The notes under the pieces: model-generated | Databases searched by the model: none | What the model was told of the DNA's origin: nothing | The model's input: only the letters and a program-made list of their open reading frames with translations | In this document: in pieces, positions 43,274 to 51,958 of the stretch | How positions within the stretch are numbered: position 1 is the first letter of the stretch | How the letters are laid out: each line of letters begins with the position of its first letter | Translations under genes and position numbers: made by a program | NCBI GenBank assembly: GCA_037190845.1 | Contig: JBBCJI010000016.1 | Coordinates: 1 to 64,000 of the forward strand | DNA: 64,000 nt | Direction: 5' to 3' | Source of the DNA: JBEBVQ01 sp037190845 | Lineage (GTDB): Bacteria; Bacteroidota; Bacteroidia; Chitinophagales; Chitinophagaceae

Positions 43274-43858
43274 ATGCAATCACTCCAACAATTATCAGAC
43301 GCAGCGCTGATTCATGCATTTTTAGAAGGCAGGGAAGAAGCCCTGCAGGTATTGATCCTGCGTCATAAGGATAAGGTCTATACTGCGATCTTTATGCTGG
43401 TGCGGGATAAATATCTTGCGGAAGATCTCTTCCAGGATGCATTTCTGAAAATGATCCGTACTATGCGGGAAGGACGTTACAGCGAACAGGGAAAATTTCT
43501 ACCCTGGGCGATCCGTGTAGCGCATAATCTTTGTATGGATCATTTCCGCCGGGTACGTCAGCAGGTGCCGGTTACGCTGCCTGATGGCCGGGATATTGCC
43601 GCTTTGTTTGCTTATGCCCACGAAAGTCCTGAAACTGCGCTTGAACGCCGTCAGACCCATACCCGTGTCCGGCAGCTTATTGAAGCGCTGCCCGAAGAGC
43701 AGCGGGAGGTGATCATCCTGCGTATGTATGGCGACCTGAGCTTTAAGGAGATATCCGGACTGACCGGTGTAAGCATTAATACTGCATTGGGACGTATGCG
43801 CTATGGTCTGATAAACCTTCGGAGAATGATCACCGAAAAACAAATGGTACTGAGGTAA
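43274..43858 (+). CDS. ECF-type RNA polymerase sigma factor (sigma-70 family)
   Basis: Sigma factor of 194 residues. Region 2 (about 20-90) contains DLFQDAFLKMIRTMREGRY, PWAIRVAHNLCMDHFRR and the core-binding helix. Region 4 (about 130-190) contains LPEEQREVIILRMYGDLSFKEI and SINTALGRMRYGLINLRR. Length and layout are typical of ECF sigma factors. No anti-sigma (FecR-like) gene and no TonB receptor lies beside it, so it is not a standard nutrient-uptake ECF unit. It follows a large AT-rich leader region. Whether it transcribes the adjacent secreted-protein cassettes is unknown. Confidence 0.93.
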   Translation: MQSLQQLSDAALIHAFLEGREEALQVLILRHKDKVYTAIFMLVRDKYLAEDLFQDAFLKMIRTMREGRYSEQGKFLPWAIRVAHNLCMDHFRRVRQQVPVTLPDGRDIAALFAYAHESPETALERRQTHTRVRQLIEALPEEQREVIILRMYGDLSFKEISGLTGVSINTALGRMRYGLINLRRMITEKQMVLR

Positions 43859-43875
43859 CGATCGTTTAGATGTGA

Positions 43876-43931
43876 CAGATGTGTTGGATGTGACGAATGT
43901 GTCAACACATTTCCCACATCCAACACATCTG
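43876..43931. terminator. Long hairpin between the sigma gene and rsmE
   Basis: A perfect 17-base inverted repeat (cagatgtgttggatgtg at 43876-43892, its complement at 43915-43931) encloses a second small palindrome (aatgtgt/aacacatt). It has no long T tract, so it may be a structural, REP-like or factor-dependent terminator element. Confidence 0.55.
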
Positions 43932-44003
43932 ACATATTAATTCGACGCAATATTCTATATCGCTCCGGAATGCCGTATCTTGCCGTTCCTTTAACGTTAC
44001 GCT

Positions 44004-44726
44004 TTGTTGCCACAATTTTATCAGCCTGTACCGCTTGTTGCTTCAGAACAGTTGCAACTTGATGAAGATGCTTCGCGTCATATCGTGCAGGTGTTGCGTA
44101 TGCAGCCGGGCGATCTTTTGACAATTACCGACGGTAAAGGGCAAAGCGCATCTGCCGGTATACTGAATGCGGATAAAAGAAGCTGCCTGGTGCAACTGCG
44201 GGAAGTGACCATGCACATGCGTAAGCCCCCTTTCCTGCATATGGCAGTTGCCTTTACAAAGCATGCCGGGCGTAACGAGTGGTTGCTGGAGAAAATAACG
44301 GAAATGGGTGTGCATACAATTATCCCCGTAATGACCACCCGCACGGTACGAGACAGGATTCGGTATGACCGTTGGAAGAATATACTTGTCGCAGCTATGA
44401 TACAGTCGCAGCAGCACTACCTGCCCGACCTTTCTGAAGCCGTTTCTTTACCGCAATTACTTGAACAATATGGATATGTAGACCAGAAACTGGTGGCGCA
44501 TTGTATGCCATCTTTCATTCGGGATCCATTATCTGCCGCATTAAAATCACATAGGGAAACATTGGTGTTGATCGGTCCTGAGGGAGATTTCACCCCGGAG
44601 GAAATAGCTTTTTGTGATGGTATGGGCTTTGCCGGCATTTCGCTTGGTGATACGCGGTTGCGTACAGAGACGGCTGCCATGGCTGCTTGTGTTTATTTTA
44701 ATCTGGTAAATCATGAAACTGTTTAA
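44004..44726 (+). CDS. rsmE: 16S rRNA (uracil(1498)-N(3))-methyltransferase
   Basis: RsmE methylates U1498 of 16S rRNA using S-adenosylmethionine. The 240-residue protein has the N-terminal PUA-like domain (about 1-70, LPQFYQP, HIVQVLRMQPGD) and the SPOUT methyltransferase domain (about 75-240). The knot motifs LIGPEGDFTPEEI and ISLGDTRLRTETAA are intact, as are EKITEMGV and AAMIQSQQ. An in-frame stop at 43992-43994 leaves no upstream ATG, so initiation is at TTG 44004 (or the next TTG at 44007). The 3' end overlaps the DUF4159 gene by 14 bases, which indicates co-transcription. Confidence 0.95.
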   Translation: MLPQFYQPVPLVASEQLQLDEDASRHIVQVLRMQPGDLLTITDGKGQSASAGILNADKRSCLVQLREVTMHMRKPPFLHMAVAFTKHAGRNEWLLEKITEMGVHTIIPVMTTRTVRDRIRYDRWKNILVAAMIQSQQHYLPDLSEAVSLPQLLEQYGYVDQKLVAHCMPSFIRDPLSAALKSHRETLVLIGPEGDFTPEEIAFCDGMGFAGISLGDTRLRTETAAMAACVYFNLVNHETV

Positions 44727-45378
44727 ATACATTTTTGCTTTTTTCCTTCTGTTCCACTTGCAGACTGCAGGAGTAACTGCCCGTCCGTTGAAGCTTGCGC
44801 TGCTTGTATATGGCGGCGGCGGCGACTGGTATGCAAATCCTACGGCGCTGAAAAACCTCGCGACATTTTGCAGCCGCCAGTTGAGCATACGTCTTGATCC
44901 GGAGGAAGCACAGGTAGAAGCAGGCAGCCCGGAGATATTCAATTACCCGTTTGTTCATATGACGGGCCATGGCCGATGGGCATTGACGGATGCCGAAGCG
45001 GAAAACCTTCGTACCTATCTTAGTGCAGGCGGCTTTCTTCATATTGATGATAATTACGGGCTGGATGAATATGTACGTCCGGCGATGAAGCAGGTATTTC
45101 CGGATCTTGATTTTGTAGAACTTCCCTTCTCTCATCCGGTTTACCGGCAACCTTTTTCTTTTCCTAACGGGCTACCCAAAATTCACGAGCATGATAACAA
45201 ACCTCCCAAAGGTTATGGACTGATACGTGACGGGAGGGTTGTCTGCTTTTATTCTACGGAATGTGATCTGGGAGATGGATGGGAAGATCCGGAGGTACAT
45301 AATAATCCTGCTGCAAAACATACCCAGGCACTGCAAATGGGGGCGAACCTGGTACGTTATGCCTTTGCCGGAGACTGA
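44713..45378 (+). CDS. DUF4159 domain protein
   Basis: Protein of 221 residues with an N-terminal signal peptide (MKLFKYIFAFFLLFHLQTAG, cleavage near TAR) and a DUF4159 domain over nearly all the rest. Recognisable segments are YGGGGDWYANPTALKNL, FVHMTGHGRWALTD, GGFLHIDDNYGLDE, FSHPVYRQPF and STECDLGDGWED. The family has no assigned biochemical role; the fold is of the glutamine-amidotransferase-like type. The start overlaps rsmE by 14 bases, a pairing consistent with one transcript. Its end overlaps the convergent glycosyltransferase end by 22 bases. In many bacteria DUF4159 genes lie near MoxR genes; here a MoxR gene is 3.3 kb away. Confidence 0.9.
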   Translation: MKLFKYIFAFFLLFHLQTAGVTARPLKLALLVYGGGGDWYANPTALKNLATFCSRQLSIRLDPEEAQVEAGSPEIFNYPFVHMTGHGRWALTDAEAENLRTYLSAGGFLHIDDNYGLDEYVRPAMKQVFPDLDFVELPFSHPVYRQPFSFPNGLPKIHEHDNKPPKGYGLIRDGRVVCFYSTECDLGDGWEDPEVHNNPAAKHTQALQMGANLVRYAFAGD

Positions 45379-46514
45379 CGTGATGTCTGCTGCATGATGC
45401 GGACGACCTTTTGTGCGATATTTCCCCAGTAATAAGTATCATAAAAGGAAGTTGGTATCATGGGTGGCGGTGCGCTCATCACCATGACCAGCTTTTCCGT
45501 AAAAGCATCCCAGTCATGGTTGTCGGCAATGTGCAGATTGTCGCCGCAGATTTCCGGTATGATGCCGGCTGCTCCGTATGCTGTGCTGATTACGGTTTTA
45601 TTGTATCCCAGTGCTTCCACTGCTTTCGTCTTTATGCCACCTCCCGTAAGCATCGGGTTCACCATAATATCGCACGCTTTCAGGAAGGTATCTACTTCAG
45701 GCAGAAAGCCGAGATAGGTAATATTGCTGGTCACGGCAATAGTTTGTTGCAATGATTCCGGTAATCCCTTTCCCGCAATCAGTATCTGGTAACTGTTTTT
45801 GCCCAAACGTTCCAATCTGGGTACGACTTCATGGAGTATGTTTTTTATGGCTTCGATGTTAGGCAGGTAATTCATGGCTCCGAGGAAATAGATCCAGACT
45901 TTGCCGGCATCCAGGTGAAAGTGGTGGGCAAGCGTTGCTTTGGCTGCTTCATGTCCTTCGGGTATACGATCAGTTATGGCGCCATAAGGTATCAGATGGC
46001 AGACGGCCGGATCCAGCAGGAAGTTGTTTTCTGCCCATTGCCGGTCTTCGGGCGTAATAAAAAAAACCCCGTCGGCTTGTTTCATAGCCATCCGTTCGTA
46101 AGTGCGTAAAAGACGCCACCATTTTTTTCCCAGAGAACGAAACCGCTCCGACTCAATGTTGTGGCTACGCAGAAACCAGGGGATGCCGAGCTTCTTTGAT
46201 AAAGCGATTGCTGATAGTGCCAGGTAGGGGTGATCGCAAAAAATATAATTCACATCATACCGCCGGCCGATTCCGGCAATCCTGCTAATATTATATAATG
46301 GCAGGTAACGCAGTGCATGGGCCGGGTATGCCCGGTGTAACTGGAACGCATAGTCCTTGTCGTTTCCGTTATTGGTTGTACCGATAACATGATCCTGACA
46401 TATCCTGCCCAGATATTCATGCATGGATACAATACCCAGATGTCCTCCGTTGGTAGGGGGTAGCACCCGGTAAGGTGTAAGGCTTAGTATGTTGCATCTC
46501 TCTCCCATATGCAT
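45357..46514 (-). CDS. Glycosyltransferase, GT4-type
   Basis: Protein of 385 residues with the two-domain GT-B layout. The N-terminal part has the glycine-rich start LTPYRVLPPTNGGHLGI and a region with YLALSAIALSKKLGIPWFLRSHNIESERF. The C-terminal nucleotide-sugar domain contains IYFLGAMNYLPNIEA, LIAGKGLPES and the donor-site segment MLTGGGIKTKAVEALGYNKTVI. Probably transfers a sugar to a cell-surface glycan or glycolipid; donor and acceptor cannot be predicted. No other glycan genes are adjacent, so it appears to be a lone gene. ATG 46508 (MGERC) is an equally good start. Confidence 0.88.
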   Translation of the reverse strand: MHMGERCNILSLTPYRVLPPTNGGHLGIVSMHEYLGRICQDHVIGTTNNGNDKDYAFQLHRAYPAHALRYLPLYNISRIAGIGRRYDVNYIFCDHPYLALSAIALSKKLGIPWFLRSHNIESERFRSLGKKWWRLLRTYERMAMKQADGVFFITPEDRQWAENNFLLDPAVCHLIPYGAITDRIPEGHEAAKATLAHHFHLDAGKVWIYFLGAMNYLPNIEAIKNILHEVVPRLERLGKNSYQILIAGKGLPESLQQTIAVTSNITYLGFLPEVDTFLKACDIMVNPMLTGGGIKTKAVEALGYNKTVISTAYGAAGIIPEICGDNLHIADNHDWDAFTEKLVMVMSAPPPMIPTSFYDTYYWGNIAQKVVRIMQQTSRQSPAKA

Positions 46515-46725
46515 CTAAAAATAAGGTTTAGTATTTGGTAACATGGAACAACAGGTATGAATTTCCCGGGCATAATGTTACCATTTTTATTACAGCCAAC
46601 CAATTCAGACAGCATATTGTCTTCCATATTTATGTGGATGTAGTAGGAAAGATGATTTCTTTTTATGAAAGAAAGTTTGTAATATATGCCCTCATCATAT
46701 AATTACCCTGGTATTAATAGTCCGT

Positions 46726-47161
46726 ATGTGTGTTAATAGATGTTTATCCCGGTATTTATCATGCTTGTTTATAGGAATGTGTTGTGTGATAATGGGTTAT
46801 GCCAGAGTGGAGATTATTGACGGAAAAGACGGGTTGTCAAACAGCAGTGTTACGGCTATTATTAAAGATCGCCAGGGTGTAATGTGGATTGGTACACGCA
46901 ATGGGTTGAATATATATGATGGATATATGTTTACCCGGCCTTACAAAGAATTGTCGAATCTGCATATTACAGCCTTGGTTTATGATACACTGCGTAATAT
47001 TATCTGGACGGGCACTGATAAAGGTTTGTATGCAGTTGAAGGGGAAAGCGGGACTGTAAAAAGTATTGGTATGTATGAGGAGTGGGGGACAGACCGGGTT
47101 TCTGCATTGTTACATTTACAGGCGCAGGATATTTGTGTTGCATATCAAAATGGTACGATCG
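46726..47161 (+). pseudogene. N-terminal fragment of a two-component-type propeller (Reg_prop) regulator
   Basis: The first about 145 residues look like the start of a hybrid sensor: a signal peptide (YLSCLFIGMCCVIMGYA), then Reg_prop blades with DGLSNSSVTAIIKDRQGVMW, GTRNGLNIYDG and IIWTGTDKGLYAV. Full-length relatives usually exceed 800 residues and carry kinase or helix-turn-helix domains. Here homology stops at about 47161 and the sequence switches in another frame to a CHU_C-protein fragment. The frame itself ends at 47199 after about a dozen unrelated residues. Confidence 0.8.
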
Positions 47162-47324
47162 CCCGTGGTGGATATCGGTGTCGATACAATGGTCTGTGAA
47201 GAAACTCCGTTGGTATTGCAGCCGTCTTATATCAATGCAGACACGCTTGTCTGGTCAGACGGAAGTGTGGGCAATTCGCTGGCCGTTACCGGGGGGGCGC
47301 ATACATTGTTACAGGTATCAACAA
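47162..47324 (+). pseudogene. Internal fragment of a CHU_C (type B) cassette protein
   Basis: The frame reads PVVDIGVDTMVCEETPLVL, then LVWSDGSVGNSLAV, matching the segment just before the CHU_C domain in the genes at 8126, 18748 and 29562. After a run of seven G (47291-47297) the match continues in another frame as AYIVTGIN, so a frameshift is present. It ends at 47324, where FG-GAP sequence begins. Confidence 0.82.
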
Positions 47325-48149
47325 TGGCCGGATATTGCTACCGCGCCCTATTGCCGGACAGGCGGGCAGTTATGGAAAAATAATGGCAACGGTACGTTTA
47401 CAAATATTGCTGCCGCGGTGGGGTATAATGCCCGTTATATGCCTGGGGACAATGGGCAGAATATGTGTATGTGGAATGTGGTTCCGGAAGATTATGACAA
47501 TGATGGCGATGATGATATCATTACCCGTAGAAACGGAACGCCGCGCAGCCTGCACCTTATTGAGAACCGTATCGGCCAGGATAATAACTGGACTGCGATC
47601 ACACTGCTGGCACCGCAGGGTGTCAATAAAAGCTGTATCGGCGCAAGGGTACACGTCTGGGCAGGCGGTACGTCCCGTATGAGGGATGTGTATGCCGGCC
47701 GCGGCAATGCTTCCGGACAGCAACCCTTTGCATTGACATTCGGTTTGGGGAGCCAGACGGAGATAGACTCCGTAACTGTGGTCTGGCCGGATGCGGCGGG
47801 AACGCGCACGACTGTCGTGAATCCACCTGTAAACAGATATCTTCAGATTACAGGAACGGGTCTTTCGGTAGGTCATTTTGCAGCAACAAGAGATAGTGTC
47901 GCTGTGTTAAAGTGTTATCCTAATCCGGCAAAAGACTTTATCCTTTTACAATTGAGTAATAATGCACGTATAGAAAGGGTGCTGGTATATGATGCGACCG
48001 GGCGGGCAATGACAGGTATTACAGGATATGACAACAGCAGTGTTACATGGTATTGTTCTATTGCAAACCTGCTGCCGGGACATTATTTTGTACAGGTAGT
48101 TACAGAAGAGGGAGCGGTGTATGGCCATTCTTTTATGAAAATGGAATAG
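47325..48149 (+). pseudogene. 3' part of an FG-GAP/ASPIC-UnbV T9SS gene with internal deletion
   Basis: The sequence resumes at WPDIATAPYCRT of the FG-GAP family, lacking the first roughly 250 residues. It runs to MCMWNVVPEDYDNDGD and then jumps directly to DDIITRRNGTPRSLHL. The expected 123-codon stretch between the DYDNDGD and DYDLDGD calcium loops is missing (369 bases in the paralogue at 21762). The ASPIC/UnbV region (CIGARVHVWAGG) and the type A sorting domain (CYPNPAKDFILLQ) are intact. An open frame exists from 47082, but it has no signal peptide, so export is not expected. Confidence 0.85.
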
Positions 48150-48169
48150 GCGGTTACTTTTCCGGTCAG

Positions 48170-48649
48170 TCATCCAGCTGACTGGCCGGCTCCAAACTGC
48201 CGCAGGTGGTGCAGCGCATGCTTATGCAACAGTTGTATCCACATTTCATAATTCAGATCCCCGAATATAGGGTTGGTGATAACGCGGGTCTTATCGCGAT
48301 CAAATACCTCAAAAAAATCATCAATTTCCTGCTGTAATTCGTTCAGCGCATCCTCAATATGATCATAGCGTGGCGGCGGAGGCATTTCCGGTAAAAACGG
48401 GTTCGTGGTGTTTTCCCGGAACGGTTTGTCACTCATCAGGAATGCCTGCAGTTTGGGGATATGCTCGACCGGCGAGACAAAGGTATATACATCTTTACCG
48501 TTGGCAATCCGGAATGAGTCGCTCATATGCTCTACCATTTGTATGAAGTTCATTTTACCCCATAATGGTTGCGTCGCCGGGTCAATGCCGCGTAGTATAT
48601 TGAGGTATGTCTTTGCTAAAAAGGAGGATTTCACGTTGTCCATTTTCAA
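48170..48649 (-). CDS. DinB/DUF1569-like protein
   Basis: Protein of 159 residues, probably a four-helix bundle of the DinB/YfiT type with a DUF1569-like profile. The histidine pattern typical of the metal site is present: LWGKMNFIQMVEHMSDSF near residue 40, and HKHALHHLRQFG near the C-terminus (about 143-154). Enzymes of this fold include thiol transferases, but no substrate can be assigned. The start is 48649 (MKMDN); ATG 48643 is the alternative. It lies 27 bases downstream of the MoxR gene on the same strand and only 20 bases from the pseudogene end. Confidence 0.75.
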   Translation of the reverse strand: MKMDNVKSSFLAKTYLNILRGIDPATQPLWGKMNFIQMVEHMSDSFRIANGKDVYTFVSPVEHIPKLQAFLMSDKPFRENTTNPFLPEMPPPPRYDHIEDALNELQQEIDDFFEVFDRDKTRVITNPIFGDLNYEMWIQLLHKHALHHLRQFGAGQSAG

Positions 48650-48676
48650 ATTGATTCATTTTCAAATTTCCTTCCC

Positions 48677-49648
48677 TCACATTAATTCTTTTATCAAAAA
48701 CGCCTGTGTGATCCCTTCCGCTTCTGCTTTGTAATTCCTGACAACACGGTGGTGTAATACAGAAGGAGCCATAGCTTGTATATCTTCAATGTCCGGTGAA
48801 TATTTTCCGTTAAGCAGCGCATGGCATTTAGCACCAAGTACCAGGTATTGTGACGCACGTGGTCCGGCTCCGTAAGCAACATACTGCTTGGTAATATCCG
48901 GAGCATCTGCCGATACAGGACGTGTTTTGTGTACCAGTCTTACCGCATATTCCAGTACATTGTCCGGTACGGGAACCCGACGTATCAACGTCTGGTAATT
49001 CAGGATGGCTGCGGCATCCAGTATTTTCGGGAGATCATTTTGCATGGATCCGGTTGTATTTCTTACGATCAGCACTTCTTCATCGAATGCAGGGTAATCC
49101 AGATTGATCTGGAACATGAACCGGTCCAGTTGCGCTTCCGGCAGCGGGTAAGTGCCTTCCTGCTCGATTGGGTTTTGAGTTGCGAGTACGAAGAATGGTG
49201 CGGGTAGCGGATAGTTGATCCCTGCGGCTGTAATATTACGCTCCTGCATGGCTTCCAACAGAGCAGCCTGTGTTTTCGGTGGTGTACGGTTTATTTCATC
49301 AGCCAGTATTATATTGGCAAAAACAGGGCCTTTGATAAAGTGGAACTGCCGTTGTTCGTTCAGGATTTCCGCGCCTATAATGTCACTGGGCATCAGGTCG
49401 GGGGTAAACTGGATACGTTTGAAAGAAAGGTCCAGCACATCTGCTACTGTTTTTACCAGCAGGGTTTTGGCAAGGCCGGGAACGCCTACCAGCAGACTAT
49501 GCCCGTTGCATAAAATAGAAATAATCAATTTATTGACAACATCTCCCTGCCCGATAATCACTTTCCCGATGGACTTCCGTATAGCATCAAAATGTTCTTT
49601 CAGGGCGTGTACCGCTTCAATGTCTTTAGTGTGTGTTTCCAATGGCAA
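48677..49648 (-). CDS. MoxR-family AAA+ ATPase
   Basis: MoxR-type chaperone ATPase of 323 residues. The Walker A-type loop is GVPGLAKTLLVK (about 55-66). Walker B is ILADEINRTPPKTQAALLEAMQE. Sensor-1 is FVLATQNPIEQEGTYPLPEAQLDRFMF. The C-terminal helical lid carries GASPR-like GAGPRASQYL. Family members help mature or activate VWA-domain or membrane complexes and are usually followed by DUF58 and VWA genes. None of these lies beside it; only a DinB-like gene follows in the same direction. The partner is therefore unknown. Confidence 0.95.
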   Translation of the reverse strand: MPLETHTKDIEAVHALKEHFDAIRKSIGKVIIGQGDVVNKLIISILCNGHSLLVGVPGLAKTLLVKTVADVLDLSFKRIQFTPDLMPSDIIGAEILNEQRQFHFIKGPVFANIILADEINRTPPKTQAALLEAMQERNITAAGINYPLPAPFFVLATQNPIEQEGTYPLPEAQLDRFMFQINLDYPAFDEEVLIVRNTTGSMQNDLPKILDAAAILNYQTLIRRVPVPDNVLEYAVRLVHKTRPVSADAPDITKQYVAYGAGPRASQYLVLGAKCHALLNGKYSPDIEDIQAMAPSVLHHRVVRNYKAEAEGITQAFLIKELM

Positions 49649-49667
49649 AGTTTGTTTAATTGAAAGC

Positions 49668-49723
49668 TGAAAATTGAAAGTTGAGAATGAAAATAATCAA
49701 GGTTGCTTCACTTTCAATTTTCA
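49668..49723. repeat. 14-base inverted repeat in the moxR/mazG divergent gap
   Basis: tgaaaattgaaagt (49668-49681) and its complement (49710-49723) flank a 28-base spacer between two divergent genes. The motif is AT-rich and related words recur nearby (for example near 48650), so it may be low-complexity rather than an operator. Confidence 0.4.
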
Positions 49724-49777
49724 ACGCTCCATTTTCAATTTGTGTGGTAAGTTCCGTTATTTTGTGAAAACGAACAA

Positions 49778-50122
49778 ATGAAGCAGGATATTACACTTAA
49801 CGAAGCCCAGCGGCAGGTGGATGAATGGATACGTACGGTGGGGGTGAGGTATTTTAATGAATTGACCAATCTTGGTATCCTGATGGAAGAGGTAGGGGAA
49901 CTTTCGAGGATCATGGTGCGCAGGTACGGCGAACAATCATCCAAAGAAAGTGATAAACAGAAAGACCTGGCGGATGAAATGGCGGATGTGCTCTGGGTGC
50001 TTTTATGTCTTGCCAACCAGACCGGGGTAGACCTGACAGCGGCGCTGGTACAGAATTTTGATAAGAAAAATGGACGGGATCAGGACCGGCACCGGCAGAA
50101 CCCCAAATTGAATAATAGATGA
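49778..50122 (+). CDS. MazG-like nucleotide pyrophosphohydrolase
   Basis: Protein of 114 residues, a single-domain all-alpha NTP pyrophosphatase of the MazG/dCTPase type. The metal-binding acidic motifs are visible: LMEEVGELSR (about 34-43) and LADEMADVLWVL (about 67-78), giving the EExxE...ExxD pattern. It likely hydrolyses a (d)NTP to NMP and pyrophosphate as a house-cleaning enzyme; the exact nucleotide is not predictable. It is divergent from the MoxR gene and has no operon partner. Confidence 0.9.
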   Translation: MKQDITLNEAQRQVDEWIRTVGVRYFNELTNLGILMEEVGELSRIMVRRYGEQSSKESDKQKDLADEMADVLWVLLCLANQTGVDLTAALVQNFDKKNGRDQDRHRQNPKLNNR

Positions 50123-50245
50123 TAATTAGTGCGTTAGTGAAAATGCAGGTATAGTACTGACAATCTTTTTGAAAAAAAGGTTGGGTACTATTGTTTTCTT
50201 TAATAATTGTTATGTACATTAGCATCCTAAAATGAGAACAACAAC

Positions 50246-51031
50246 ATGAAAAAGATTTACACATTGTTGCTGGCGACACTGGGAGTTAGTGTTGCGGCTA
50301 TGGCGCAAAGAGAAGTTGACCTTCAAATAACATTAGTTACACCGGCTTCGGGTGCAACACAGCAATCCGGAACAGATTTGAATATCAATGCCATTATAGA
50401 GAATTTAGGCCCGGATAGCATGTCTGTTGGTGATACGGTACTGATACAATATCAGGTTAACGGAAACCCGGTGGTATTTAACTCGGGAGGACAACAGTAT
50501 AATATTTTCTATTTCTCTAACCGGTTGTTGGAAGTGGGAGATACAATGCATTTTATGCCGTCTTTCCCCGGTATTTCCTTCACAGATCAGATGAATGGTA
50601 CGCATAATTTTTGCGTGGTGTTTGCTGTGGTAAATCAATCTGCAGATTCAGTAGTTGATCCTAATCTGCAAAATAATGCAGGTTGTAACACAGTTACGTT
50701 TGCCGGCGGTACGCCCACTGGTGGTGGCGGCGGTGTAGGTGTTACCACTATTGAATGGAGCAATGCTGCTGTTTCTACAGTTGCCGGTGTGTATCCTAAT
50801 CCCGCAGTTTCTTCTGCTACTTTTGCACTGAATCTCGGACAAAATCAGGACGTTGCCGTTAAGATTGTTGATCTGGCAGGTCGTGTGGTGCTGAGTGAAA
50901 ATAAAGGCACACTGCAGAAAGGCGAAAACAAGATTACTGTGAATACTACCGGATTAACTCCGGGTCTGTATCTGTATCAGGTTACTATGGGTAACCATAC
51001 GGCAACTGGCAAACTGAATGTAGCCAAATAA
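50246..51031 (+). CDS. Small secreted protein, T9SS type A
   Basis: Protein of 261 residues with signal peptide MKKIYTLLLATLGVSVAAMA (cleavage before QRE). The middle (25-145) resembles a CARDB/Ig-like extracellular domain (VDLQITLVTPASGA, NINAIIENLGPDSMSVGDTV, CVVFAVVNQSADS). A glycine stretch (GGGGGVGVTT, about 157-166) links to a type A sorting domain (VYPNPAVSSATFALNLG to NVAK). It stands alone, with its own terminator after the stop. Role unknown; probably cell-surface structural. Confidence 0.88.
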   Translation: MKKIYTLLLATLGVSVAAMAQREVDLQITLVTPASGATQQSGTDLNINAIIENLGPDSMSVGDTVLIQYQVNGNPVVFNSGGQQYNIFYFSNRLLEVGDTMHFMPSFPGISFTDQMNGTHNFCVVFAVVNQSADSVVDPNLQNNAGCNTVTFAGGTPTGGGGGVGVTTIEWSNAAVSTVAGVYPNPAVSSATFALNLGQNQDVAVKIVDLAGRVVLSENKGTLQKGENKITVNTTGLTPGLYLYQVTMGNHTATGKLNVAK

Positions 51032-51054
51032 GCTGATTAAAGATTATTTTGAAC

Positions 51055-51086
51055 AAAAAAGCTGTTCCTCCAGGAACAGCTTTTTT
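51055..51086 (+). terminator. Rho-independent terminator after the small T9SS gene
   Basis: The stem gctgttcct/aggaacagc (51061-51080, two-base loop) is flanked by six A on the left and six T on the right, a textbook intrinsic terminator that can work in both directions. Confidence 0.92.
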
Positions 51087-51337
51087 GTTTCAGGTAATTT
51101 GAGAATGTAAGAAAACATTATTGTCCGGGGAAAATATCAGGTATGGTTCCGCTCAATAGCAAGCCCCCTGTTTATTAGAATGACCGAAACTGCCTGCGGA
51201 TATACATTACAGACGTTCTCTTGAAATTTCCCCGGATAGCAGTGGTAAGAAAAAGTCAATGCACAGGAGTATTTTTTAAAATACCGGTGCTTCCCGTACC
51301 TTTATATGCTTAAGCAATCGTTTATAATTTTCTTTTC
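51087..51337. other. Intergenic region upstream of recR
   Basis: No ORF or RNA gene is recognised. The last 60 bases are AT-rich and include TACCTTTATA at 51297-51306, a partial match to the TAnnTTTG promoter element, 32 bases before the recR start. Confidence 0.4.
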
Positions 51338-51958
51338 ATGATTTTTTCTTCGAAGCTGATAGAAGATGCTGTGCAGGAGTTTTCCCGTCTCCCGGGGATT
51401 GGGAGGAAAACAGCATTGAGGATGGTATTACATCTGCTGAAACTGGATAAGCAGGAGGTGGCGCAATTTACCGGCGCATTGTCGCGCATGCGGAATGAGA
51501 TACAGTTTTGCCGGGATTGCCATAATATTTCAGACGGGGAATTATGCAGTATCTGTAATAATCCCGGTCGTAACAGGAGTCAGGTGTGTGTGGTGGAGAA
51601 TATACGTGATGTGATCGCCATCGAAAGTACACAGCAATACAGCGGCCTGTACCATGTATTGGGCGGTATTCTTTCTCCGCTTGATGGTATCGGCCCCGAT
51701 CAGTTGTTTGTATCGTCACTCCACGACCGGGTGAGCAACAAAGGTGTTGAAGAACTGATCATGGCGCTGAGTCCCACAATAGAAGGAGATACTACTGTTT
51801 ATTATATCTCCCGTCAGGTAAAGCATCTGCCGGTACGGATCACTACCATCGCTCGAGGTATAGCATTTGGAGGCGAATTGGAGTATACGGATGAAATGAC
51901 GCTGGCTCGTTCAATTGCCAAACGATTGCCGGTAGAAAATTATGTACAGGTAGGGTAG
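51338..51958 (+). CDS. recR: Recombination mediator protein RecR
   Basis: RecR of 206 residues, which acts with RecO and RecF in loading RecA at gaps. The helix-hairpin-helix is LPGIGRKTALRMVLHLL (about 19-35). The four-cysteine zinc finger is CRDCHNISDGELCSIC (about 58-73). The Toprim domain contains VCVVENIRDVIAIEST and YHVLGGILSPLDGIGPDQL, and the C-terminal part has ARGIAFGGELEYTD. Length is normal. Its stop forms one edge of a long inverted repeat that separates it from the convergent his operon. Confidence 0.97.
   Translation: MIFSSKLIEDAVQEFSRLPGIGRKTALRMVLHLLKLDKQEVAQFTGALSRMRNEIQFCRDCHNISDGELCSICNNPGRNRSQVCVVENIRDVIAIESTQQYSGLYHVLGGILSPLDGIGPDQLFVSSLHDRVSNKGVEELIMALSPTIEGDTTVYYISRQVKHLPVRITTIARGIAFGGELEYTDEMTLARSIAKRLPVENYVQVG

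Noticed and set aside
44004..44006. TTG start of rsmE as a sign of a frameshift or misassembly
   Set aside because: An in-frame stop lies 12 bases upstream and the protein is complete from LPQFYQP, so TTG initiation is the simple explanation.
47082..47324. Start of a 355-residue intact gene at 47082
   Set aside because: The N-terminal part reads through Reg_prop and CHU_C fragments in the wrong frame; only the part from 47325 is homologous to FG-GAP proteins.
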